Shown here: piece by piece, positions 34,055-45,485 of the stretch
Position numbering within the stretch: position 1 is the first letter of the stretch
Layout of the letters: each line of letters opens with the position of its first letter
Origin: Dendrolimus kikuchii
Lineage: Eukaryota; Arthropoda; Insecta; Lepidoptera; Lasiocampidae
Reading direction: 5' to 3'
Assembly (NCBI GenBank): GCA_019925095.2
Contig: CM034412.1
Coordinates: forward strand, 6,693,501-6,757,500
DNA: 64,000 nt
The notes under the pieces: generated by a model
Told to the model about the DNA's origin: nothing
Seen by the model: the letters and a program-made list of their open reading frames with translations, nothing else
Database searches by the model: none
Made by a program: the position numbers and the translations under genes

Positions 34055-34350
34055 AAAACCTGTAGTAGCTTAGTAATTACTTTACCACCCAAGCTCAAAT
34101 GGTGCAGGTTTGAATCTATGGGCGGATAGCGTTTAACAGTTAGGCAGTTTTCTGACCTAATATGCGTATTGTTACAATTACCACGTGCTAATGGTGAAGG
34201 AAAACATCGTTAAGAAATCTGCACATCGAGATAACCTATGTGTCAAACCCGCAAAGCCGCCCTGGATAAGCATGGCGGGATATCTCGTCCGTTCCTCTAT
34301 CGCGAGTCCGGAGCCCAGCAACACGACGTTTACGGATTGTTTAAATTCAT
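34055..34350 (+). mobile_element. tRNA-headed SINE, family B copy
   Basis: GTAGTAGCTTAGTAATTACT (A-box-like), GGTTTGAATC (B-box), TGAAGGAAAACATCGTTAAG, GTGTCAAACCCGCAAAGCCG and ACGTTTACGGATTGTT. Confidence 0.65.
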
Positions 34351-34569
34351 CTGTAATAATTACTAAAAGATACACACAGAAGAAGATATAAGCCAGGTAT
34401 CTATAGATTGAATTTGTACGGACAGGATACTTTCCTGAAGGCTAAACTCGTAAACTTTACTAGCGTCGTAACCTACAAGGTCTGCTAGTGATCCCACCTG
34501 CCAATTTTGATTACTAATCCCACGATTGCTTTCTTCAAGCCGGTCACTAACCTGAATTCACATTAGTAT

Positions 34570-34725
34570 TAGGCATGTTTCTGAAGAGTTTCTTGCGCCG
34601 CTTCTTCTTTTCAAGCCACAATACATTGCGAAGCGATGGTAAATTAGATTAGGCGCCTATAGAGTAAATAATAACCATAAATAAAATTAAAATTAAATAA
34701 TTAAAATGAACGTTTTTATTTGATA
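34570..34725 (+). mobile_element. LINE-tail-like fragment shared with 8,650-8,810
   Basis: AGGCATGTTTCTGAAGAGTT, TCTTGCGCCGCTTCTTCTTT and TTGCGAAGCGATGGTAAATT in the same order as at 8.65 kb. A common lepidopteran LINE 3' region, from memory. Confidence 0.6.
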
Positions 34726-34746
34726 ACAAATATCAAATAAAAACGT
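34710..34746. repeat. Perfect 15-bp inverted repeat with 7-nt loop
   Basis: ACGTTTTTATTTGAT at 34,710-34,724 pairs exactly with ATCAAATAAAAACGT at 34,732-34,746. It lies at the end of the LINE-tail-like block, probably as part of the repeat. No gene lies next to it, so it is not read as a terminator. Confidence 0.8.
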
Positions 34747-35123
34747 CAAAACGTAGATTTATCACGTTAATATTGTTAGTTTTGGAATCAGAATTGATTC
34801 AGAAATCAATATGTACTAATAATACAATTATATGTAGGTACAAATAATCATCGTATCTTGGCGACTGGCATCTAAAGAGGAACTAAATGAATAGGAGTTC
34901 ATTATTGCCCGCTAACGTAATACTACTTACTACCTACAATAGAATGTCTTTTACAGGCGATATTATTGTAATAATATTGGATAGTGGTTAGTAATATTAC
35001 TTTTGTATTTAAATTATTTTCGTAGTTTGATATTCACCTTTGTTACAAGTTTTTACTTCAACTATTCATGAAAATATATATTGTATGAAGAACAATATTT
35101 TTATTTTTTAACAGATATTATGG
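34747..35123. other. No gene seen
   Basis: AT-rich, with GTAATATTAC- and TAATATTGG-like short repeats only. Confidence 0.4.
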
Positions 35124-35136
35124 AGGATAAAAGGTA

Positions 35137-35203
35137 CATACATACATACATAACTTCACGCCAGTTCCCTTGCAGGGTAGGCACGAACAACAGAGCGCCA
35201 TTT
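35137..35203 (-). mobile_element. 67-bp terminal scrap of RTE-like LINE with 13-bp target duplication
   Basis: Only the (CATA)n tail, AACTTCACGCCAGTTCCCTT and about 40 bp more are present. AGGATAAAAGGTA is exactly duplicated at 35,124-35,136 and 35,204-35,216. This fixes the true 3' end of the LINE family and shows target-primed insertion with extreme 5' truncation. Confidence 0.92.
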
Positions 35204-35216
35204 AGGATAAAAGGTA

Positions 35217-36024
35217 AGAAGGATAAATAGGGGCGCTATAAGCGTATACAACTTAGCGTACTTTAAACGGTCTCCTTATCTTAGGGGTTAAGAAGTAGTG
35301 AATTTAGTAGTAATTATAAACTAAGTATAGGTTTTTGTAAACACTAGCTGTTTTCTGGTAGATTTTTAAACTATAGTTTATGCTCATCGCTGGATACTTT
35401 TTTAGTTTAACCCCTCTATCCCCTCAACCCTGCATAATACGATGTCTTTCTAAACACCATCGCAAGAGAATGCGGGAGTAAGGGAACATTTGTATGTCAT
35501 CATCAGATATCTACAATTTAATTGAAAAGTGCTGATGGCAGCATGTTTCATTGGGATGTCATATTCCAATATTCTCTTTTGGGTCATTTTTCAATAGGTA
35601 TTGAAGTATATTTTCGCAAATTAATACTAAGTTTTTGTGGACACACGCGATTTCTATGTGTAATAAATTTTATATTTTTAACCTAGGTAGTTCTTGAAAC
35701 AATATGTTGTGATATATAGACAACGGAACGAGCCCAAAGAGGTCCCTTGTTATTTTCCTTCCTTTTTCTGGATAGGCAGATTTGAATTCAGCGTTGTGAT
35801 GATAACATCTACCATTAACTAAACTTTCAGTACCTAGAACGTTTTTAACAAAGCATTAATTTTACAATTCGTTTCACGCAGTTTATTAATTTACTGTTGT
35901 ATATGACTTAATTACATGGCGTTAGCAAAAGACCGCTGTGCCAGTTGATACAATGAACAATTTGTTAAAGTTGGATCTTTTAAGAACTTAAATTTAGGGT
36001 TTATTTAATTGCTCTATTTTATAA
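35217..36024. other. No gene seen
   Basis: Unrecognised AT-rich sequence. Confidence 0.4.
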
Positions 36025-36650
36025 TTTATTAAAACTTTTATGTCCTTGAAGAGCACGCACTATATAAATGGCCCGAACTTTTGATAGGGTTGCGTGGGGG
36101 GGGCCATGGGAAGGCCAACACGTAGAGGTCCCTTCAATAGTCTTAATGTAAGTGTGGTGTGACAGTGACCGGCGATTATCCCTGTTTGTCCCTGTTATAT
36201 AAAAATACACCCAAGGACAAACCCCGGTCCATATAGGACTATTGTACAAAATAAGAACAAAAGGTACCAGGATATTGGGATGAATTGCTAGTGGAACTAG
36301 GGATCTGGGATTTGGGGACTATTGCGTCCGCCCATCGCACATCAACGTGGAAAAATGGGCAGACGGTGACTCACCACTCCATGCATAAAAATGCCGTACA
36401 AGATTGGCGAGGGGCAAATTGGGTGTGAGTGGCTAAGGGGTATAGAGAGGTAGGCTGCAGGTTCATAGAAACTAGTTCCGACGTTAGGCCATTTATGACT
36501 TTCACCTCTGGAGCTTGAGTGTTAACTCTAGCGATCTCCACTCCGTGACGGCGAGCTACGGCAAGCACGTAGGTAGGGGTTTGCCGTGGCCCCCGGAGTC
36601 GGGTACGTGGTATCGCTACTCACTTAAGGCTTCGCCATAAAGCCCCCTTA
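36025..36650 (-). repeat. Long interspersed repeat, family F
   Basis: Second copy of the repeat at 29,985-30,600, same orientation: GAAGGCCAACACGTAGAGGT, AGAACAAAAGGTACCAGGAT, TTTCACCTCTGGAGCTTGAG. The minus-strand peptide shows RRHGVEIARVN and APEVKVINGLTSE. Confidence 0.6.
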
Positions 36651-36679
36651 CGAGATAGTAGTTTTTTAATTATTTTAAT

Positions 36680-36910
36680 ATTATTATTAAACTTGCAAAC
36701 AGGCAGGCGGTTCACCTAACACGTGTTTACCGTCGCCTATAGACGTTTACAACACTAGACAGGTGAAGGTAAAGCATTGCCAGCCTTTAGGATGGAATAG
36801 GAGGGAGGATTAGTTCAAAGCTAACCATTTCACGCTGTTCTTCTGTAAGACCATGGTATCACGATGATGGAGCCGGCCACAAAAGCTGTAATTAAGATAA
36901 TGATTCCTGC
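36680..36910 (-). mobile_element. Family A-like retroposon, degenerate
   Basis: AAACTTGCAAACAGGCAGGC, GTTTACCGTCGCCTATAGAC, CATTGCCAGCCTTTAGGATG and a further ACCATGGTATCAC block also seen near 2.97 kb. Confidence 0.5.
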
Positions 36911-37179
36911 ATGGCTCTATCACGTGTAAATAATATAGATATATAATTATTTTATTAATTTTTATACATATTTCACAGTGATTAATTTACTCTGTTGGCT
37001 TAGCGTTCCAAAGTCTGTCTCTGTCGAGAACACGTCACTTTTCCTTGTGCCAAGCTTTACTGGCTTATCTTCTCCCTTTCTACGTAACTGGGCCACTGGA
37101 GACAGTTTATTTCTCGTATCATGTTGAGGTTACGAGATTTTAGTGGGAACGTGATCGTACCAGCCTGCTCCGCTCCCGC

Positions 37180-37632
37180 CAAAGGAGAACGCGTTGTCGC
37201 TGGTGGGTGACATTGGACTTTCGGCCGCCATTTGCTCCCTGGGGAAGGGTTCCCACTCGCCGTCAATGCCGTCGAGATGGGGGCGAGCTAGATGTTCCGC
37301 CTGCGCTCAAGTCTCATGCCGTGGGTTGTGTCACAAACCACCCAAGCACAGGAGAAGCAAGATGCCGGGGGCGTGGACCCCCGATAATGGTGAGGCCGTT
37401 GGGCCACCGCCTGAAAGGGCCGCGTGGAGTGGTGAAGCTATGTATCCGTGAACCTGGCATTAAGGGCAACGGACGTAAAGCCGAGGGGTTTTAGTAGGTA
37501 TTCCCGACCCGGATGGCAAAAGTCCTTCTTCAGAGGTGCTAGTGCCAACCCAACGTGGCGAATCTCACAGGCCTCCGCCGCTTTTTCCCCGCGGCGGTTA
37601 GTCCTGAATCGGATTTCCCTTCGTAAAAAAGT
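37180..37632 (+). mobile_element. GC-rich retroposon, family G, long copy
   Basis: TGCCGTCGAGATGGGGGCGA, GCCGGGGGCGTGGACC, GGGGTTTTAGTAGGTATTCC, GGTGCTAGTGCCAACCCAAC and CCTTCGTAAAAAAGT. It parallels 21,100-21,520 along its length, including the A-tail position. Several overlapping plus-strand frames are products of GC richness. Confidence 0.7.
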
Positions 37633-38174
37633 GGGCTAGAATATCTTCACCTTCGAGGTCAGTTCAACTACAAAATCTTACAAAGAAATTATTTAGCGTA
37701 ATTCAAAACAGTTCTCATTCGATATTCATATCTACTAACTGACATTAATTTGAATATTAAAATTAATGATCATTTTTTTTGCTGATTCAATTAAATCTAA
37801 TAGACGGGGCGTATATGTCAATTAATAATGACGATCTAATGAGGATTCGGTTTTTGTAATTTCACTACATAACCCTAATAAAGACAATACGTTCTTATAA
37901 ATAAACGTTTTAGAAGAATGCTTATACACACATAAATGCTATTTGAAAATGAAATGTACCCCCATACGTTTCTGCAAGATATCTAAGAGAATGCCTCGAT
38001 TTTTCGTCGCACCCATTCCATTAAGGCGCGGTATTGGGTCGTAAAGCGGCTTAATGTTTCTTAAAATCACTTCAGTCTTTTCAATCCTTTAATAGACACT
38101 ATTATAGGTTGATCTTCATATCTTTAAATGTGTGTATAAAACCTTGTCTGAATTGAAATTGAATTTCTGCGAAA
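37633..38174. other. No gene seen
   Basis: AT-rich spacer, no feature recognised. Confidence 0.4.
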
Positions 38175-38612
38175 TCTATCTGTAATATTGTGAACTTCTA
38201 AACATGCCTTGTCTGTACATTGAAGCTATTTAAAAAAAACACACACAACTGAAATAGACTATATAAACGATGGAGAACACGATGCAATTTTTTTTAGATT
38301 TCTCGTCTGTTTGTTGGTTTGTCTGTTTGTTCGGGATTCACGTAAAAACTACTGGGCTGATTTCTATGTGGTTTTCGCTGATCGACAGATAATTCGTAAA
38401 CTTAAACTCTGCGCTACTATTTATCCTAGGAATCCCGTGGGAATTTTACCGGGAGTGGTTTGAAGTTGTTCGGATACGTAAAAATTGGCTTTTTCCGATA
38501 CAAGTTTCCACTAAAACGATAGCTTACATTATTTTTTAAATGCTGTGATACTTTGTGTCCCGGGAATCCCGCGGGAATTTGAAGCGTGGTTGAAGGCGTC
38601 AGCATATCCTAG
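38175..38612 (+). mobile_element. Helitron-like element, family H1, best 3' end
   Basis: Starts A|TCTATCTGTAATATTG and ends GGCGTCAGCATATCCTAG|T at 38,612, with the hairpin-forming TCCCGGGAATCCCGCGGGAA block 50-70 bp before the end. It is the reference copy for the family. Confidence 0.65.
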
Positions 38613-38689
38613 TATTTGTAATATTATTGTTGAGATTAGATAGAATATAGATTTTTCATTATGTGACTTTATCTATACAGAATAAATAA

Positions 38690-39050
38690 AAATCGAAATG
38701 TTTGCCGGAACACATAGCAGAACCGCAACAAAATTTTTACTTGAAGTTTTACGGGCAGGTTTTCAAATTGTTACGTTAACAATCTGCCTGTAAAACTTAC
38801 AAGTTAAAATTTTGTTGCGATTCGTTTTTCCACTTGTCCGTTGGGACTTGTTTTTCCACTTGTCCGTTGAAGTTTGACTTCTACTATGATCCCGGCACAC
38901 ATTTCGATTTTTCGCAGGTTAACTGCAAATTATAATTTGGTTAGGTTAGGTATATTTAAATGAATGCATTTTTTATTTAAACATATTTTATTTTATCAAG
39001 CAAAAAACTGAATTCGATCCGGAACCAAAAAACGCATCCATAGTATATTA
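38690..39050 (+). mobile_element. Fold-back repeat, family P
   Basis: An internal palindrome: GCAACAAAATTTTTACTTGA near 38,715 mirrors CAAGTTAAAATTTTGTTGCG near 38,803. The ends (TGCCGGAACACATAG and CCCGGCACACATTTCG) are inverted too. The right part to 39,050 (AACTGAATTCGATCCGGAAC) is shared with 57,960-58,100, where the whole repeat occurs in opposite orientation. Confidence 0.65.
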
Positions 39051-39289
39051 AATATATATATATCTGAATGGCTAATAATTTAAATGGCTGGACCGATTTA
39101 CTGGACTTTCACTGGCAAATAGTAGTAGTACAGTAATTTAGGCTACTTAATAACTTCCTTCCACACGGACGGTATCGCGGGCACAACTAATATCTTCTAA
39201 AATGATAATGCGCGAGTGAGATAGTGACATCCATTTAGGTAAACTATAATATTTATTGCTATGCTCAAATATATAGCGTTTACATTAGG

Positions 39290-39540
39290 GGAAACAGGGG
39301 TAATGGCGCTCAGTAGATAATGTCGCTCACAAATATAACGTGGCAAACTCAGTGCGTTGGATTATAGGACACAGGTTAAAGCGAGGAGATTACGATGCCA
39401 ATGCAAATAGTAACTAGTTTTAGAAATCCGCTAGCAGCAAGAGAAAGGGAGTACGTCTGTTTGCTTTCGGTCCTGCTAACAAATTTTTGACTGAACGTTT
39501 TTATTGGTAACTTCTATATTTGAATAGTTTTTTTATTGTT
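39290..39540 (+). repeat. Older interspersed repeat, second copy
   Basis: TTAGGGGAAACAGGGGTAAT, ACGTGGCAAACTCAGTGCG and CTGAACGTTTTTATTGGTAA match 22,915-23,545 minus its inserted retroposon. Confidence 0.6.
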
Positions 39541-39588
39541 ACTACTATTAACTTCGATAACTAGTTTTAGAAATCCGCTAGCAGCAAG
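39411..39588. repeat. 31-bp exact direct repeat, 147 bp apart
   Basis: Copies at 39,411-39,441 and 39,558-39,588 begin TAACTAGTTTTAGAAATCCG and end CTAGCAGCAAG. On the minus strand both finish CTAG followed by TTA, like a Helitron 3' end. The second abuts the H2-like element to its right. Confidence 0.85.
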
Positions 39589-40237
39589 CCCTCGAGCCCT
39601 AGGCATTATTTTGCTTACATAAAAACTTAATTCGGTTTTTTTACATGTAATATAATTGTATGTAATAATAACAAAGAAACTAAGTCTATATAGACTACAC
39701 AACTGCCCAGCAAAACATGGAGGCAAGTTGAAGCCAACCTGATTTAAAGTAATACAATGAATGAGATATTGTTTATGACAAAGTATGTATTTGTTAGTGA
39801 ATTGAAAAACGTGTTTGTAGCGCTATCTATCTTGCTAATCTGTCCATTCTATGGAAACAACGTCATTTATCGGTATAAAATGTATCTTAAATGTTGACTC
39901 GGGTTATAATCCAGCACTATGTTAAGTTTCATTCATATACGTTCAGTAGTTTCCAAAAAAGATGCGATTGCAACTACATCTTTTTCGCTATTTTCGTTTA
40001 TCCCACGGAAACGACATTATTTATCGGGATAAGAAGTATCCTAAACGCCCGATATGTGAGTTTGCCCAGTTTCATTCAAATCTATACAGTAGTTTTCACG
40101 TGATGCTCTGACAGACAGAGATAAAAATTCTAAAAATTTGGATATTGCTGTTCTGAATTAGCCCCCTTGAATTTTTAATACATTTTGAAAACGAATTATA
40201 CAAACTCGAATCATTTACAGATTTATTATAATATAGA
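39589..40237 (-). mobile_element. Helitron, family H2, with an unusual 3' end
   Basis: On minus it starts near TCTATATTATAATAAATCTG (40,237) and carries CCTGATTTGAAGT-complement text, GGACGACG-type steps and GACTTAGTTTCTTTG, matching 16,661-18,357 and 55,588-56,002 up to GCCTAGGGCT. The GC hairpin and CTAG end of the other copies are absent here and replaced by the 31-bp repeat. Confidence 0.6.
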
Positions 40238-40374
40238 CTTATTCATAGCATAATTAAATAATGTTATGTATATCGTTATCATACTTATTGCGACAATGTG
40301 TTTGTATATTTCTTTAATAAGTACGAACTATATTCAAGTTAAATTTCATAGTTGAAGCTAAAAAAATAATAATG

Positions 40375-40620
40375 ATAAGTAACCTCGTATTTGACCACGA
40401 CTACGTGATGCGGTCGCAGATGTAGCATGCTTATCCATATAATACCAGTTCACACGAGATTTAAATATATCCAGATTGTACTTTTCGGAAAATACGAACT
40501 CTGATAATGCATTCTCTGCCGTACGCAGGAAGAATGTGGAGGTAAAATGTTTCGTTCGCACTGGTGGTGTTTCCACTGTGAAACAATGGCGTAGACGTTT
40601 TCGCTATCGCAGGTCGCTGA
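40375..40620 (-). pseudogene. LINE reverse transcriptase C-terminus, family L2
   Basis: The minus-strand peptide [20 protein letters not shown], then KYNLDIFKSRVNWYYM, matches the + copy at 49,470-50,000 ([29 protein letters not shown]). This W/N-NxFxxxxxxF region is the typical end of Jockey/CR1-like polymerases. Short, truncated, dead. Confidence 0.75.
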
Positions 40621-40999
40621 GCCTCTCTTCGTCCGATGTTGGAATGTAGGGTGAATCAGGTCGAATAGTTAAACCGCGCGTTCTCCGAAATGAATATTTA
40701 GGACAAGAGACCGAGAAACAAACAAATCCTGTAATCAAATAAAATAGAAAACAAAGCGTGGATTTAGTAGGGTATTAAGCCCACGAAGAGTTATCGCTGG
40801 CTAACAAGCGGTGGTATAACGAGACAACTTTTATTTTACGACACTCCTTCGAATAACATTTACTGTCATGACCGCCCCCGGCTGACCTTCGGCCGATTCA
40901 CGTGTAGAAATGTATATAAAAATATATTAATCGGATTTAAGTGGTGGGTAAATAAGCCTGGTGCTGGTAGATGAATTCGTAGTATCTTTTTTTTTATTG
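40621..40999. other. No gene seen
   Basis: The left part may continue the L2 LINE fragment upstream; nothing else recognised. Confidence 0.35.
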
Positions 41000-41140
41000 C
41001 ATGAGTTCAACGGACAGGCAGACAGGCCCACCTCATGGAAAGCGGCTACCATCGCCTATGGACATTTGCAATACCAAAGTTGCTATAAATGCGCTGCTCT
41101 GTCTTAAGGGAGACTGGAATCTGCCCACTAATGCCGGAAA
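41000..41140 (-). mobile_element. PolyA retroposon, family A, 5'-truncated
   Basis: On + a T-run at 40,987-40,996 (TTTTTTTTTATTGCATGAG) marks the A-rich 3' end. GGACAGGCAGACAGGCCCAC and CCTATGGACATTTGCAATAC follow. The element stops at AATGCCGGAA. Confidence 0.75.
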
Positions 41141-41204
41141 TGATATGCCGAAACTTACTCAGACAGTAAGTATTATATGCTCTAAAATAACTATCCCTAT
41201 ACCC

Positions 41205-41600
41205 TTTCCAAGCATTTATTTTACTTTTGACAGCTCGATGACGGATCAATTAATAATGTCTTAATGCGTTACCGACTCAATTTATTATAAAAATTATTAT
41301 TTATTTACTTGTAAATTATTATTTTATCTAATTCGGCAAAATAAAAATGCACTTATTATAATTGCGGTATTATTTTTCTTAATTATTGAACACTTTTTAT
41401 TTTCAAATTTGATTAATTTACGTATAGTGTCGATGGTTTAATAGTCGGTCCGTTACGTGACTCACAGAACATCACTATTACGTCACACACAACAATAAAT
41501 TACGACAATTATATTATTTGTTTCATGTGGGCTTTACTGTCAAGAAATATATGACTTGATAGACGTGCAAACGTCAAAAGGTCATAAACGCTTGGAAACA
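41205..41600. mobile_element. MITE family M2, about 0.4 kb
   Basis: Left end TTTCCAAGCATTTATTTTAC and right end, inverse, TTTCCAAGCGTTTATGACC. The interior has GTCGATGGTTTAATAGTCGG, CACAGAACATCACTATTACG and GGGCTTTACTGTCAAGAAAT, all inverted at 59,195-59,631. The target duplication is unclear. Confidence 0.7.
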
Positions 41601-41989
41601 ATATAATATTATATACAATTAATTAAATTTAAGATAAATCTTTAGATCCTATCTAATCTTTGTACGACTTAAAAGTCGTATATCGCCAAATTAGTTAAAA
41701 ACAATTGTCTAGATATGATCGCTTTAAGTCAAGAAGGTAACTATACAATTATGTAATTGTTTATTGTTGTGGTCCATTAAGAGTTATCTATCTATCTTGT
41801 TCCTTCTTTTTATTTCATTGCTCTTTGTCTTAAGTAACTCTTGTTCAGATCTTGCTATGGTGTTACAGTTTTCGCGCATATTTCGTATGACCTTCCGAAT
41901 GTTGTTCTCATCTGTTCCCAATTATTTGGCGCTAGCTGAAAGTGCTTTTTCTTTCCATACTTCTTTCAGATACGTCTATGCCATACTAC
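41601..41989. other. Probable 5' part of the L1 LINE fragment
   Basis: A + frame from 41,764 continues into the LINE region, but the first roughly 75 codons are hydrophobic low-information sequence. Decayed LINE coding sequence in another frame is possible. No independent gene supported. Confidence 0.3.
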
Positions 41990-42692
41990 GAATCTTCATG
42001 TTTTTAAATATTTTATGTGAAATATTCCAAGAACAACTTAATAAACTTGAGCGTCACCAAAACTCCTGTGTAAGGTTCATATTTGGTCTACGGAAATATA
42101 ACCACGTCTCTGAATTCCGTAAAAAACTCAAGTGGTTTCCAATATATTCTTTGTCGTCTTCTGTACAGTATCTTCTTTGTCCCGAATACTCCTTAAAGAA
42201 CGCTTTTACTTTATTTCGTGCTCCCATAGTTTACGGCTTTACAGTAAACTGAAACTAAACACCCCTGCGCATAGTTCAACTTTCTACAACAATACTTTTA
42301 CCGTCAAGGCTATAAGGCTTTGGAACGCGCTGATAGTTGCTATAATATGATGATATTTAAATCTATGTACATATGTATATTTATCTATAAACAATTATAT
42401 ATTTTTGTAGACATGAGTTTGTATGTTTTGTATATTAAGTACCTATATCTATTTAATATATAAAACATTTGTATATACTGCATTTATATATTAATTACTA
42501 GAACGTAAGAAATTGTACTATGTATTATGTGTACCACACCACCATCGTCATTATAATCTCAATTCATTGCTGGGGTTATCTGGAAGAGATCGCTTTTTAG
42601 TGATAAGACTGCCCTTTGTGCATGTAAGACATAGTTTTAATCTGAAGATCTTTTTTGTATTGGTGTACAATAAAAGTTATTGATTGATTGAA
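41990..42692 (+). pseudogene. LINE reverse transcriptase C-terminus and 3' UTR, family L1
   Basis: The peptide LNKLERHQNSCVRFIFGLRK, then HVSEFRKKLKWFPI, followed in another frame by LKERFYFISCSHSLRLYSKL and NNTFTVKAIRLWNALI. This is a Jockey/CR1-like polymerase C-terminus broken by one frameshift near 42,150. The 3' UTR has GTTATCTGGAAGAGATCGCT, GATAAGACTGCCC and AATAAAAGTTATTGATTGAT with an (ATTG)n tail. It links the L1 tails at 5.6 and 22.4 kb to this protein. Confidence 0.85.
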
Positions 42693-43739
42693 GATTCATA
42701 CAATCCATCAATACTTTTGTCGGCGTCATTATCTCCTAATCAATCGACGAAACTCTTAACCCCTTACTGCATGAATTATTAAGGTTGTTAATAAAAAAAA
42801 TATTTTGGTGCATACATGTTTATTTATCTTTATTGAACATAAATCAGACATTTTTTTTTTTATAAATTATTATTATTATAATATTATTAAAAATAAAACA
42901 ATGTACAAAAACAACTTACCATTATTGTAGTCAATGATTCAAAGGATAAATAACAATTTTTATTGAAGATCACAATTACTTTATTACCTTTGTTTTTTTA
43001 CTGATAAAAGTTTCACTCAGACGTGCACTTTACTTGCCGCTACGAAGTAACCTCAAATATTTTTGACTCTGATGACTTAGCACAGACAAAAAATATACGT
43101 GTCGTTTCACAAAGAATCACTTCTTATGATACAATTTATTTTAATTTAATTAAATAGTTTGTTGAAGGATAAAAAAATAACAAACTTTAGAAACCATAAA
43201 TGGATTTGTATGCGGTAAGGGGTTAAGCTTCGTAGTATATGCAGTATAACTTTCATAATGTATGTATAACTGTCATTGCTGCATTACGATGAAAATGCAG
43301 AACCCGTACAAAAGTACATTGTGATGGAGGAATCCTTGTAAATCCGATCGGAGCAATATCTAACGTACGAGAAACGACCTAACATCTCCTCTCCTCCCTG
43401 ATTTCGAAGCGACCGAATAATAATGACTAATTACTATCGTATTGCGTCGCCCCCGTCTCGATAAATATTTACCCAGTTCTCGGCACCTCCGTTTGATGTT
43501 CGATTTTGAGATCGGGACCAACATAAACATACTGACAGACAATATCTCGATTTAAAACGTGTGGGTGAATAGGAAGTGGCAAACGACTATCAATTAAATG
43601 CGCAATGAACTTTTAACACCTCTATTCCAGTTTGCGCGCTCTGCGATTAAGAATTACTCCGAATTAGCTCTCAGTTAAAGATTTCTACAAAATTAAAATA
43701 TGTTTTGTAATGATTATGTCATAAAATCCTTTAAAGGCC
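42693..43739. other. No gene recognised
   Basis: Mostly AT-rich. About 43,330-43,530 is GC-richer (GCGTCGCCCCCGTCTCG) and looks unique, with a 60-codon minus frame of no known domain. It could be an exon or regulatory block. Confidence 0.35.
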
Positions 43740-44420
43740 GGGAGCTTGTTCATAATATTGATGTTGCAAACGTCTATAATTGAGAGAAACTACTTCTTTC
43801 AGGTGGGTCGTTAAACTGTCTACTGATCTCCAGCTATATTTTTTTTTCCTTCTGGTAACAAGTTACGCTTTTTGAATTTTTCTCGTCATGAAATATTTGT
43901 TATTACTGGCGAAACGCTGGTAAAGTAAGTCAAGGTTAAGGTGTGCTCAAAAAGCATATTTTATAATAAAATGTGACCTAAACCCGCAGGACTGGGAATC
44001 AGCTGCCACCAATACGTTAGAAAGGAGACGTTTGAAATGCTACAGCCTTTAACACAAGCAGGACTTGGTGCCAGTTGTAATTAAAATAAAATATTGTAGA
44101 GGTTCCGTCGTTTTCGAAGCATGATAGTGTGAAAGCACATGCTGGTTGGTAAGATTTCATCAAAGCCAGCGGTAGTTGATGAAGTTGTCGTTGCATGCCT
44201 AACGCATTGGCGTCTCATTCCAAAGACATGGTTTCGAATCTTGGCCCGAGAGTATATTCCACTTGGGTATTTTATTTGACTTGATGTACATATTATGACA
44301 ACAGTAAAGAAAAACATAAGGATGATGATGATCATCAACTAAAGATTGTTAGACGGCATACTCTAAACAAATTCGGTACCAGCTGGCTGTATGTCTAACA
44401 CTTTGGACAGGCGGTAGCGA
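43740..44420. repeat. Decayed family A and family B retroposon pieces
   Basis: 43,740-43,835 (GATGTTGCAAACGTCTATAA, then TTTCAGGTGGGTCG) is family A in + sense. 44,195-44,310 (GCATGCCTAACGCATTGGCG, GGTTTCGAATCTTGGCC) is a degenerate family B SINE. 44,350-44,410 is a family A shard. Confidence 0.45.
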
Positions 44421-44624
44421 ATATAAAGTCCATTCTCCTCAAATCGGTGAGCTAGTGCCCAGTAGTAGACCATTTAAGGGATGATACAAAGCCACACGCG
44501 AGCACACGAAGGATTCTACAACCAGTGGGTCTAAAGTGGTTGTTGTCGCAGATTAATATGATGAACATGACAAGTATTAACATAAAGTGGAGCTTTATGC
44601 TACATCTTACAACTACCAGTATAT
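44421..44624. other. Spacer
   Basis: No feature recognised. Confidence 0.4.
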
Positions 44625-44938
44625 ATATATTTTATTGCAGGAGTTCAGCAGACAGGCAGACAGCCCACTTGATGGAAAGCTGTTACCATCGCCTATGAAC
44701 ATTTGCAACACTAAAGGTGCTAAAAATTGCGCTGCTACTCTCTGAAGGGAGACAGGAACCTGGTCACTAATGCTGGAACACAACTCAAGGTTGTTATAGC
44801 GGCATACTTTAAACCAGGGGTGGTAGCCATCCAATCGGGCATATACCCTACCACCTGGTAGTGGGTTGTTTTGTCGCCTCATACGACAGGCCGCCCGGCC
44901 GCAGATAATTGTATTCTTTCTCCGTTCCTGTACGGATA
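44625..44938 (-). mobile_element. PolyA retroposon, family A, near full length
   Basis: On + TTTTATTGCAGGAGTTCAGC, CCATCGCCTATGAACATTTG, GGTTGTTATAGCGGCATACT, GGCCGCCCGGCCGCAGATAA and TCCGTTCCTGTACGGATA. Confidence 0.8.
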
Positions 44939-45485
44939 AGATATATGTAGACACGTGTCAATTTCACTAAGTGAATGTCCAAAGGTGACCGCTTTAGGTC
45001 CTCAGATTTCTAATCCTTACAATACAGTACAACATACAGCGGCTGCATATGATATTGCTTAAACAAGTACTATTCAAGGACTTAAGTAAACACAATGGCT
45101 ATAAAGTATTTTATTGCCTTTATTTCTATTACTAAGACAATAAGAACGCAAACGAGGTACGTGGCTAAATTAAAACAGTTTATTGTGACTCGTCCACTGG
45201 TATCACCTGCCGCTTAATTGAATGTCCGTTCTTTATTCAGGTTTTAATTAAAATGTGATAGTATCGTCCTAATAAAGCAGTTGCAAAGTGGGGCTAACTA
45301 CAGAAATTCTAAAAGACAACTACGAAATAATACTGTAGCATTTTTTATAGATATGACAAAAAGAAAGTTAAACATAAGACATAGTTAGGACATAAGAGTA
45401 AGGGCCTAGGCACAGGAGCGTTGAGCTGCTGTAATGTTGTTACCCTGTAGTGGAGATACTATAGTTCATTTTAATTTTATTTTTA
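44939..45485. other. No gene seen
   Basis: AT-rich, unrecognised. Confidence 0.4.

Noticed and set aside
37194..37639. Overlapping plus-strand frames of 63-95 codons
   Set aside because: They lie in a GC-rich retroposon whose homologous copies do not keep these frames.
41764..41990. Start of a 162-codon protein gene
   Set aside because: Its C-terminal half is a LINE polymerase end, and the N-terminal part has random hydrophobic composition.
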